DNA of 64,000 bases, taken from NCBI GenBank assembly GCA_037893245.1, contig JBAIAA010000025.1:1054001-1118000 (forward strand), written 5' to 3'. Below the pieces are notes generated by a model. That model worked only from the letters and a program-made list of their open reading frames with translations, was not told the DNA's origin and did not search any database. Positions 54,307 to 64,000 of this stretch are shown in pieces. The translations under genes and the position numbers were made by a program. The stretch comes from Crossaster papposus (lineage: Eukaryota > Echinodermata > Asteroidea > Velatida > Solasteridae). Numbering within the stretch: position 1 is the first letter of the stretch; every line of letters starts with the position of its first letter.

Positions 54307-54890
54307 ATGTCATCATGACGTCATCACGTGACACGTGACGTCATCTTAAAGTTTTGATAATTTAATCTTTGAAAATCTATACAAAATCAACCGCGAAAGA
54401 CCGTAACTAGATGTTTGTGGGAATCGATAGAATAATTAAGGATCTTCATTTTATCTCGTGTGCGTAAAATCACGTGACCCTTCCTTCCGGTCCAAACCGG
54501 AAGTGGCTTATAATTTGAAAGTGGAAAATGATCTGAACTTACTTTCAACGATGTTAGTCTCTAGCTAGGCTGCGCTCTCCAAAAAAGTGACCGGTGACGT
54601 CATAAATTGTTTTAGCGCCCTCTAGCGGCAGGTTGAAAAATGTTTGAAATGAACAATCTGTTGATGTGTGTGGCGAAGTTTGTTCAAATCACTTTATAAC
54701 TGATGTATATAATCAGTTTCATGATAGGAACAGGTTGACGGAAAGAAAAAAATATGACGTCACCAGACCGGAAGTTATAATGAAAAGACTCCTTTTCCTT
54801 TGAAAATTCCAAAAAAATTAAACCTGACAGATACAATCTTGATTTTTGCTCTAAAGGTTAATGTAAAAGTAGTTCTCGAACTTCCCTGTA
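54307..54890 (+). repeat. Long tandem repeat T, copy 1
   Basis: Begins ATGACGTCATCACGTGAC. Contains TAATCTTTGAAAATC, a perfect hairpin CTTCCGGTCCAAACCGGAAG (about 54483-54504), ACTTACTTTCAACGATGTTAG, GCGCCCTCTAGCGGC and CCGGAAGTTATAATGAAAA. Copies follow at 55346 and 55932. Confidence 0.85.
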
Positions 54891-55345
54891 TTTTGGGGCA
54901 AAAAATGAACTTGAACATACCCTGCGGCACCCTTGAAATGTAATCGTTTTGGCCTAGGTGCAAAAAGCATTGACCCCTTACGTGTGCATGGCACACGTAT
55001 AATATACATGCTAGTACATGTACGTATACACTGATAGTGTATTATGCATTGAGCGAATGTATCACCACTGACATCGTTCGTGCAAGCACATGTACGCTCA
55101 CGCAAGCGGACACTAGCCGCCAACCTGTGAAACAAGATGACGTCATCAAATTGCCCATGGGGAAGGGCGCCGCGTACGACAGGTAGGTAAACACGCTTTC
55201 GGCTACGCAGAATCCAACCCCGTAGACTTTGTAAACGTTGCTTGCACAATTCAAAGCACTTTTAACGGAAAAACAAAGTCGTATTCCCATAAACTTGACC
55301 CAGGTGAAGACCCAATAGTGAACTCCAGTCTCGCCGACAGACACC
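54891..55345. other. Unique-looking interval between repeat T copies
   Basis: Minus-strand frames (54851-55249, 55042-55347) have no recognised domain. Nothing else seen. Confidence 0.45.
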
Positions 55346-55931
55346 ACGAGAAAGACGTCATCAGGGCCACGTGACCTTATCTTAAAGGTGCAATTGATTT
55401 AATCTTTGAAAATCAATGAAACATCAACCGCAAAAGACCGAAACTTGAATTTTGTGGCAATTAATATACACAAATCCAGGATCTTCATTTTATCTCGTGT
55501 GCGTGAAATCACGTGACCCTTCCTTCCGGTCTAAACCGGAAGTGCCTCATAATTTGAAATTGAAAAATGATATGAACTTACTTTCAACGATGTTAGTGTC
55601 TGGCTAGAATAAACTTTTCAAAAAAATTCCAGGCGACGTCATAACATGTTATAGCGCCCTCTAGCGGCAGGTTGAAAATGGTTAAAATGAATATTCGGTT
55701 AACGTGTGTGGCGAAGTTTGCTGAAATAACTTCATAACCAGTGTATATAATCAGCTTCATGCTAAGATCATATTGGGAAGGGTAAATATTTATGACGTCA
55801 CCAAACCGGAAGTTACAATGAAAAATCCTTTAAACCTTAAAGAATCGCTTAAAAATCAACCGGGATAGATATAATCCAGATTTTTGCTTCAAATAGCAAA
55901 GTTAAGACAGCTCTCGAGCTTTCTATTAATT
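55346..55931 (+). repeat. Long tandem repeat T, copy 2
   Basis: Same order of blocks as copy 1, with the CCTTCCGGTCTAAACCGGAAG hairpin slightly altered, and ending near TTTCTATTAATTACG. Confidence 0.85.
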
Positions 55932-56290
55932 ACGTCACGATGACGTCATCAAGTGTCAAATTACAATCAACCAAATATTTCTAGATATAATCTTTGAAAA
56001 TCAATATAAAATCAACTGTAAGAGATCTGATTTAGATTTCTAAGGGAATTGATAGACTAATCCATGGTCTTCATAATTTGTATTACATGCAAAAAGACCC
56101 GACCCTTCCTTCCGGTCCAAACCGGAAGTGCTTATATAATTTAAAAATGGAAAACGATGTGAACTTACTTTCAACGATGTTAGGGGCTGGCTAGGTTGTA
56201 AGTAACAAGAAAGTTAACGGTGACTTCATAAAATGTTATAGCGCCCTCTAGCGGCGTGTTGGCAAATGTTACGTCATATTACGATTATAT
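55932..56290 (+). repeat. Long tandem repeat T, copy 3 (partial)
   Basis: Shares the TCTTTGAAAATCAATATAAA block, the CTTCCGGTCCAAACCGGAAG hairpin, ACTTTCAACGATGTTAG and AGCGCCCTCTAGCGGC, then stops. Confidence 0.85.
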
Positions 56291-56605
56291 TTGAATTATT
56301 ACGTTTTTAGACGTTGAAGGCATATCTCAGCAACGGATCGTGTTAACATAACACCTCATTTTGTGTTGTTAGGTGATAGATAGTTGCACAAAAAGTTCAC
56401 AAACGTGTGACGTCATCGTTTTAATCAGTTTTAATTCATTTTACTCTGTTTAAATTAACTTAAATTAGTTTTCAATAATTTTAAATTGTTTTGATGGTTT
56501 AAAAGTTCAATTTTTGAAATATTTAATAAAAAAAAATTGCGAATGCGAAAAAGCCCTATGTTCTGTTCCTCGAACAGACGTAGTTCTAGTTTTTTTTTTC
56601 TTTTT
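56291..56605. other. AT-rich interval before the second hairpin cluster
   Basis: No gene. Ends in GAACAGACGTAGTTCTAG, a decayed version of the block-head sequence. Confidence 0.5.
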
Positions 56606-56646
56606 AGCTGTTTCGGCAACTCAGCCGAAACAGCTATTGTAATCGT

Positions 56647-56677
<31 letters not shown>

Positions 56678-56850
56678 AGCTGTTTCGGCATTTCAGCCGA
56701 AACAGCTTTTGTTTTCGTTAAAGTTTTTTTTTTTTTTTTTTTTTTTTTAGCTGTTTTGGCACTTCAGCCGAAACAGCTATTGTATTCGTTCTGATTTTTT
56801 TTTTTTTAGCTGTTTCGGCATTTCAGCCGAAACAGCTATTGTATTCGTTC

Positions 56851-56882
<32 letters not shown>
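56606..56882. repeat. Hairpin/poly-T modules, second cluster
   Basis: Four hairpins at 56606-56635, 56678-56707, 56749-56778 and 56808-56837, each AGCTGTTT(C/T)GGC / GCCGAAACAGCT with a 6-base loop. They are separated by TTGTNTTCGTT(AAAG/CTGAT) and T runs of 11 to more than 30. Confidence 0.92.
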
Positions 56883-56890
<8 letters not shown>

Positions 56891-57854
56891 CTCCTTCAGA
56901 CTCTTCCCCATAGGGTTTGTACACGTTTTTTGTTCGGACAATACACTTTGGCACTTTGTTAAATCCGATCGACTTGAGACTTGGCATACACTTAGACCAC
57001 CACCCACAGATGATCCTAGAAGAAATTTGTCACGATTACGTCATTCGTGGTCACGTGACGTCACGTTAAAGGTGCAATTTTTCCCCATAGGATTTGTACA
57101 CGTTTTTCTTCAGAATATTGAATTTGACACTTCGGTAAATCCGATCGACTTGAGACTTAAGACACACCTCAACCACCATCCCCAGAGGGGCCAGAACAAA
57201 AATCGTCATGATGACGTCATCGTGGGTCATTTGACGTCACATTAAAGGTGCAGTTTATAAGACCCTCTATCTCTGGAAGTAAAGGTCTGATTGGGATCAA
57301 ACTTGATATGCAAGTATTCCAGGATGTGTTATAGACAAAAATTAAGATGACGTCATGACGACGTCATCATGGGCCATGTGACGTCACATTAAAGGTGCAG
57401 TTTTCCCTATAGGTTTTGTACACGTTTTTCGTCAGACTATTGAATTTGACACTTTGGTAAATCCAATCGACTCGAAACTTAGTACACACCTCGACCACCA
57501 CCTCTAGGAGGGCCACAAGGACAATCGTCATGATGACGTCATCGTGGGTCAGATGACGTAACTTTAAAGGTGTACTTTTTAAGACCCTCTATCTCTGGAA
57601 GTAAAGGTCTGATTGGGGTCAAATTTGGTATGCAAGTATTCCAGGATGTGTTATAGACGGAAATTAAGATGACGTCATGACGACGTCATCGTGGGCCATG
57701 TGACGTCACGTTAAAGGTGCAGTTTTTCCCATAGGATTTGTACACGTTTTTTGCAACCAAGATATATTTGGCACTTTGGTAAGTCCGATCGACTTCAGAT
57801 CTGGTACACACATAGACCACCACTCACATATTCAAAGTCATTTTAGACAAGCGA

Positions 57855-57920
57855 AACAGCTCTGTGTTTGTCCACAAACACATTTCTAGTTTTTTTTTTT
57901 TTTTTTTTTTTTTTTTCTCC
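57855..57920 (-). repeat. Block junction: hairpin head next to poly-A
   Basis: GCGAAACAGCTC, then TGTGTTTGTCCACAAACACA (perfect 9-bp stem), TTTCTAG, then about 24 T. On the minus strand this reads poly-A, CTAGAAA, hairpin, GAGCTGTTTCGC. The same junction recurs at 59200-59253, 60670-60735, 61420-61460 and 62125-62175. Confidence 0.9.
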
Positions 57921-59253
57921 TTCAGACTCTTCTCCATAGGGTTTGTACACGTTTTTTGTTCGGACAATACACTTTGGCACTTTGGTAAATCCGATCGACT
58001 TGAGACTTGGCCTACTCTTAGACCACCACCCACAGATGATCCTAGAAGAAATTTGTCACGATTACGTCATTCGTGGTCACGTGACGTCACGTTAAAGGTG
58101 CAATTTTTCCCCATAGGATTTGTACACGTTTTTCTTCAGAATATTGAATTTGACACTTCGGTGAATCCGATCGACTTGAGACTTAAGACACACCTCGACC
58201 ACCATCTCCAGAGGGGCCAGAAGAAAAATCGCCATGATGACGTCATCGTGGGTCATTTGACGTCACATTAAAGGTGCAGTTTATAAGACCCTCTATCTCT
58301 GGAAGTAAAGGTCTGATTGGGGTCAAACTTGGTATGCAAGTATTCCAGGATGTGTTATAGACAAAAATTAAGATGACGTCATGACGACGTCATCATGGGC
58401 CATGTGACGTCACATTAAAGGTTCAGTTTTCCCTATAGGTTTTTGTACACGTTTTTCGTCAGACTATTGAATTTGACACTTTGGTAAATCCAATCGACTC
58501 GAGACTTAGTACACACCTCGACCACCATCTCTATGAGGGCCACAAGGATAATCGTCATGATGACGTCATCGTGGGTCAGGTGACGTCACTTTAAAGGTGT
58601 AGTTTTTAAGACCCTCTATCTCTGGAAGTAAAGGTCTGATTGGGGTCAAACTTGGTATGCAAGTATTCCAGGATGTGTTATAGACGAAAATTAAGATGAC
58701 GTCATGACGACGTCATCATGGGCCATGTGACGTCACATTAAAGGTTCAGTTTTCCCTATAGGTTTTGTACACGTTTTTCGTCAGACTATTGAATTTGACA
58801 CTTTGGTAAATCCAATCGACTCGAGACTTAGTACACACCTCGACCACCATCTCTATGAGGGCCACAAGGATAATCGTCATGATGACGTCATCGTGGGTCA
58901 GGTGACGTCACTTTAAAGGTGTAGTTTTTAAGACCCTCTATCTCTGGAAGTAAAGGTCTGATTGGGGTCAAACTTGGTATGCAAGTATTCCAGGATGTGT
59001 TATAGACGGAAATTAAGATGACGTCATGACGACGTCATCGTGGGCCATGTGACGTCACGTTAAAGGTGCAGTTTTTCCCATAGGATTTGTACACGTTTTT
59101 TGCAACCAAGATATATTTGGCACTTTGGTAAATCCGATCGACTTCAGATTTGGTACACACATAGACCACCACTCACATATTCAAAGTCATTTTTAGACAA
59201 GCGAAACAGCTCTGTGTTTGTCCACAAACACATTTCTAGTTTTTTTTTTTTTT

Positions 59254-59390
59254 AGCTGTTTCGGTTTTTCACCGAAACAGCTTTTGTAATCGTTAAAGTT
59301 TTTTTTTTTCTTTTTTAGCTGTTTCGGCAATTCAGCCGAAACAGCTATTGTTTTCGTTAAAGTTTTTTTTTTTTTTTTTTTTTCTTTTTC
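59254..59390. repeat. Hairpin/poly-T modules, third cluster
   Basis: Hairpins at 59254-59282 (AGCTGTTTCGG, short loop) and 59317-59346, separated by TTGTAATCGTTAAAG and T runs. Confidence 0.9.
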
Positions 59391-62300
59391 TTTTTCCTTT
59401 TTTTCCTCAGTTTCAGACTTTTCTCCATATAGTTTGTACACAGTTTTCTTCAGCCAATACACTTTGACACTTTTGTAAATCCGATCGACTTGAGACTTGG
59501 CATACATTTAGACAACCACCCAAGGACGGTCCTAGAACAAATTCGTCGCGATTACATAATTCTTGGTCACGTGACGTCACGTTAAAGGTGCAATTTTCCC
59601 CCATAGGTTTTGTACACGTTTTTCTTCAGACTATTTAATTTGACAGTTTGGTGAATCTGATTGACTTGAAACTTAGCACACACCTTGACCACCATCCCCA
59701 GGAGGTCCAGGAGAAAAATCGTCATGATGACGTCATCGTGGGTCATGTGACGTTACACAAAAGGTGCAGTTTTTAAGACCCTCTATCTCTGGAAGTACAC
59801 GTCCGATTGGGGTCAAATTTGGTTTGCAAGTATTCGAGGATGTGTTATAGACGAAAATTAAGATGACGTAATTATGACATCATCGGGTGTCATGTGACGT
59901 CACATTAAAGGTTCAATTTTCTCCATAGGTTTTGTACACGTTTTTCTTCAAAATATTGAATTTGACACTTCTGTCAATTCGATCGACTTGAGACTTAGCA
60001 CAGACCTCGACCACCATCCTTAGGAGGGTCAAGAACAAAATAATCAAGATGACGTCATCGGGGGTCATGTGACGTCACATTAAAGGTGTAGTTTTTAAGA
60101 CCGTCTAACTCTGAAAGTACAAGTCCGGTTGGGGTCAAACTTGGTTTGCAAGTATTCGAGGATGTGTTATAGACAAAAAATAGGATGACGTAATTATGAC
60201 ATCATCGGGTGTCATGTGACGTCACATTAAAGGTTCAATTTTCTCCATAGGTTTTGTACACGTTTTTCTTCAGACTATTGAATTTGACAATTTGGTAAAT
60301 CCGATCGACTTCGGACTTGGCACACACCTCGACCAACATACCCAGGAGGGCCAAGGGGGAAATCGTCAGGATGACGTCATCGTGGGTCATATGACGTCAC
60401 ATTAAAGGGGCAGATTTTAGGACCCTCTATCTCTGGAAGTACATGTCTGATTGGGGCCAAACTTGGTATGCAAGTATTCCAGAATGTGTAATAGACAAAA
60501 ATTAAGATGACATCATGATGACATCATCGGGTGTCATGTGACGTCACTTTAAAGGTGCAGTTTTTCCCATAGGATTTGTACACGTATTTTTCAACTTTAG
60601 TATCTTGGGAAAATTGACAAATCCAATCGATTTCAGACTTGGCACACACATAATGAAAGTTATCTTAGACATCCGAAACAGCTCTGTGTTTGTCCACAAA
60701 CACATGTCTAGTTTTCTTTTTTTTTTTTTTCTTTTTTTTTTTTTTCTTTTTCAGACTTTTCTCCATAGGATTTGCACACGTTTATTCAGACAATACACTT
60801 TGACATTTTGGTAAATCCGATGGATTTGAGACTTGGCATACACTTAGACAACCACCCAAGGACGGTCCTAGAAGAAATTCGTCGCGATTACGTCATTCAA
60901 GGTCACGTGACTTTGCGTTAAAGGTGAAATTTTCCCCATAGGTTTTGTACACGTTTTTCTTCAGACTATTGAATTTGACACTTCGGTAAATCCGACCGAC
61001 TTGAAACTTGGCATGCCCTTAGAACACCACCCCCAGATGTTCCTGAAAGAAATTTGGCACGATTGCGTCATTGAACGTCACGTGACGTCACGTTAAAGGT
61101 GCACATTTTTCTCCCATTGGTTTTGTACACGTTTTTCTTTAGACTATTGACTTTGACACTTTAGTAAATCCGATCGACTTAAGACTTGGCACACACTTAG
61201 ACCACCATCCACAGACGGTCCTAGAAAAAAATCGGCACGATTACGTCATTCAAGGTCACGGAGCGTCACGTTAAAGGTTCAATTTTCCCCCATAGGTTTT
61301 GTACACGTTTTTCTTTAGACTGTTGACTTTGACACTTTCTTAAATTTGATCGACTTGAGACTTGGCACACACATAGACCACCACACACACATATTGAAAG
61401 TAATGTAAGACACTCGAAACAGCTCTGTGTTTGTCCACAAACACATGTCTAGTTTTTTTTGCCTTTTTTTCCCCATAGGATTTGTACACGTTTGTTCAGA
61501 CAATACACTTTGACACTTTGGGAAATCCGATCGACTTGAAACTTGGCATACACTTAGACAACCACCCAAGGACGGTCCTAGAAGAAATTCGTCGCGATTA
61601 CGTCATTCAAGGTCACGTGACTTCGCGTTAAAGGTTAAATTTTCCCCATAGGTTTTGTACACGTTTTCCTTCAGACCTTTGACTTTGACACTTTGGTAAA
61701 TCCGACCGACTTGAAACTTGGCATACACTTAGAACACCACCCCTAGATGTTTCTGAAACAAATTCGGCACGATTGCGTCATTCAAGGTCACGTGACGTCA
61801 CATTAAAGGTGCACATTTTTCACCCATAGGTTTTGTACACGTTTATGTTTAGACTGTTGACTTTGACACTGTAGTAAATCCGATCGACTTGAGACTTGGC
61901 ACACACTTAGACCACCATCTACAGACGGCCCTAAAAGAAATTTGGCACGATTACGTCATTTAAGGTCACGGGGCGTCACGTTAAAGTTTCATTTTTCCCC
62001 ATAGATTGTGTACACGTTTTTCTTTAGACTATTGCCGTTGACACTTTAGTAAATCTGATCGACTTGAGACTTGGCACACACAAAAGACCACCACATACAT
62101 ATTAAAAGTAATTTTAGACACTCGAAACAGCTCTGTGTTTGTCCACAAACACATGTCTAGTTTTTTTTTTTGTTTTTTTCTCCTTCAGACTCTTCTCCAT
62201 AGGGTTTGTACACGTTTTTTGTTCTGGCATAGCACTTTGGCACTTTGGTAAATCCGATCGACTTGAGACTTGACATACACTTAGACCACCACCCACAGAT

Positions 62301-62720
62301 GATCCTAGAAGAAATTTGTCACGATTACGTCATTCGTGGTCACGTGACGTCACGTTAAAGGTACAATTTTTTCCCATAGGATTTGTACACGTTTTTATTC
62401 AGAATATTAAATTTGACACTTCTGTACATCCAATTGACTTGAGACTTAGCACAGACCTCGAACACCATCCCCAGTAGGGCCAAGAAGAAAATCGTCATGA
62501 TGACGTCATCAGGGGTCATGTGACATCACATTAAAGGTGCAGTTTTTAAGACCCTCTATCTCTAGAAATACAGGTCCGATTGTGGTCAAACTTGGTATTC
62601 ATGTATTCCAGGATGAGTTATATACGAAATTAGGATGACGTAATTATGACGTCATTGTTGGTCATGTGACGTCACATTAAAGGTGTAGTTTTTGGGACCC
62701 TTTATCTCTGAAAGTACATG

Positions 62721-64000
62721 TCCGATTGGGGTCAAACTTGGTACATACAGGTATTCTGGGATGTGTTATGGACGAAATGTAGGTGACGTCATGATGACAA
62801 CATTGTGGAACATGTGAAGTCGCCTTTAAGGAGCAGTTTTTGATGATGTCGTGAAGACGTCACTGTGTGATTTGTATATGAAATGTTGTGTTTTGTGACC
62901 TTTAAGCCATAATTATGGTGGCCTTGTAGCGACTACACAGAGTGTGAATATTGACATCAATATTTGCAACAAATGTTACAATTTTTCCCAAAGTCGTCAA
63001 TATTGACGTCAAATGTTATGACTTTCCCCAAAAAGTTGCTAATATTGACGTCAATATTGACGTCAAATTTCACGACTTTCTCCAAAGTAGCGAATATTGA
63101 CATTAATATTGACGTCAATATTGACGTCAATATTGACGTCAAATTTTAAGAGTTTCTCCGAAAGTCGCAAATATTTACGTCAAATTTGACGTCGATATTC
63201 GCAACAAATTTTACGACTTGCTCCCAAAGTCTTGAATATCGTCGTAAATATTGACGTCAAATTTTATAACTTTCCCCAAAAGTTGCGAATATTGACGTCA
63301 ATATTGACGTCAAATTTCACGACTTTCCCCAAAGTCGCGAATATTGACGTCAATATTGACGTCAAATTTCAAGAGTTTCCCAAAAAGTCGCGAATATTGA
63401 CGTCAAATTTGACGTCGATATTCGCAACAAATTTCACGACTTGCCTCCAAAATCTTGAATATCTACGTAAATAGATAAATGTCCGATTGGGGTCAAACTT
63501 GGTACATACAGGTATTCTGAGATGTGTTATAGACGAAATGTAGGTGACGTCATGATGACAACATTGTGGAACATGTGACGTCGCCTTTAAGGAGCAGTTT
63601 TTGATGATGTCGTGATGACGTCACCGTGTGATTTGTATATGAAATGTTGTGTTTTGTGACCTTTAAGCCATAATTATGGTGGCCTTGGAGGGACTACACA
63701 GAGTGTGAATATTGACATCAATATTTGCAACAAATGTTACGACTTTTTCCAAAGTCGCGAATATTGACGTCAATATTGACGTCAAATGTTATGACTTTCC
63801 CCTAAAAGTTGCTAATATTGACGTCAATATTGACGTCAAATGTTATGACTTTCCCCCAAAAGTTGCTAATATTGACGTCAATATTGACGTCAAATTTCAC
63901 GACTTTCTCCAAAGTCGCGAATATTGACATCAATATTGACACCAATATTGACATCAATATTGACGTCAAATTTTAAGAGTTTCTCCGAAAGTCGCGAATA
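62721..64000. repeat. 760-bp higher-order repeat with AATATTGACGTC arrays
   Basis: A 220-bp leader (GTCCGATTGGGGTCAAACTT to CACAGAGTGTGAATATTGAC) occurs at 62721 and again at 63481, each followed by an array of AATATTGACGTCA units. The units are interspersed with TT(T/C)CCCCAAAAGT(T/C)GC spacers of about 45-60 bp. The second copy runs off the window. The leader is itself derived from satellite type B. Frames in this region are translations of the repeat. Confidence 0.92.

Larger units (their letters stand above)
56883..62900 (-). repeat. CRE-rich satellite domain in poly-A-tailed blocks
   Basis: Two interspersed monomers fill the region. Type A (about 170 bp) has TTTGTACACGTTTTT, AATCCGATCGACTTGAGACTT, ACCACCA and ATGACGTCATCGTGGGTCA. 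Type B (about 150 bp) has CCCTCTATCTCTGGAAGTA, AAGTATTCCAGGATGTGTTA and ATGACGTCATGACGACGTC. Both end GTGACGTCACATTAAAGGTG. About two dozen TTTGTACACG sites and ten B units by eye. Blocks are separated by TGTGTTTGTCCACAAACACA, TCTAG and a T run at about 57890, 59235, 60712, 61452 and 62160. Confidence 0.9.

Noticed and set aside
54039..57007. Phe-rich and Lys-rich small proteins
   Set aside because: Translations of T/A homopolymers and TTC microsatellite.
53957..59346. Hairpin followed by T run as intrinsic transcription terminators
   Set aside because: The form matches bacterial terminators, but the window is clearly animal DNA and the modules occur as tandem repeats without genes upstream.
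57000..62900. CRISPR array
   Set aside because: Units are 150-170 bp, diverged and contiguous with no unique spacers, so this is satellite DNA.
62957..63927. Ile/Asp/Val-repeat proteins on both strands
   Set aside because: Translations of the palindromic AATATTGACGTC array.
1..64000. tRNA, rRNA or conserved single-copy host genes
   Set aside because: None found by eye on either strand; a covariance-model search would be needed to exclude tRNA-derived SINEs.

Overview
This is a gene-poor, repeat-dominated stretch of an animal nuclear genome. Most coding signal belongs to transposable elements: BEL/Pao, two Ty3/gypsy elements, four non-LTR retrotransposons and a Penelope-like fragment. A Helitron, several TIR/MITE elements and large satellite arrays fill much of the rest. 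This mix, together with the many TGTACA runs, suits a marine invertebrate, but the sequence does not identify the species. I saw no rRNA, tRNA or CRISPR, and no certain host gene.

Layout. 0.25-5.65 kb is a decayed BEL/Pao element with gag, protease, RT, RNase H, integrase and a C-terminal domain in order but broken by frameshifts. 6.5-24.2 kb is a plus-strand gypsy element (gypsy-I) disrupted by nesting. Its gag starts at 7642, is cut at 8023 by a minus-strand gypsy (gypsy-II, 8024-16101, with LTRs and a TACG target duplication), resumes for about 120 bp, is cut again by a LINE (about 16223-17860), and resumes to 18383. Its pol lies at 19.6-22.1 kb, and a two-zinc-finger ORF sits in the env position behind a 3' splice-site-like sequence. 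24.2-27.1 kb interrupts a dispersed repeat and carries a Cys-rich ORF fragment plus a CR1/L2-like LINE bracketed by inverted repeats.

27.6-35.6 kb is a run of DNA-transposon-like elements. It has a TA-flanked MITE, a 2.2-kb non-autonomous Helitron with another MITE inside, and a 2.9-kb palindrome built from overlapping inverted-repeat units. 35.6-41.3 kb is AT-rich noncoding DNA with two more MITEs. 41.3-47.8 kb holds two LINEs, the second split by a 1.6-kb element whose TIR core matches that of the large palindrome. 48.8-52.7 kb has minisatellites, a very regular 12-bp array, a possible BEN-domain fragment and two MITE-like elements.

53.3-64 kb begins with a Penelope-like GIY-YIG fragment. 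It then becomes a satellite domain rich in TGACGTCA (CRE-type) palindromes, organised into blocks with poly-T on the plus strand (poly-A on the minus strand) and a fixed hairpin at the opposite end. It finishes in AATATTGACGTC arrays with a roughly 760-bp higher-order period.

The most unusual observations are these: two loci with interleaved A-B-A'-B' inverted repeats sharing a TIR core; elements filled with a single short GC-rich word; the polyadenylated, VNTR-like CRE satellite blocks; and a candidate programmed -1 frameshift signal in gypsy-II.
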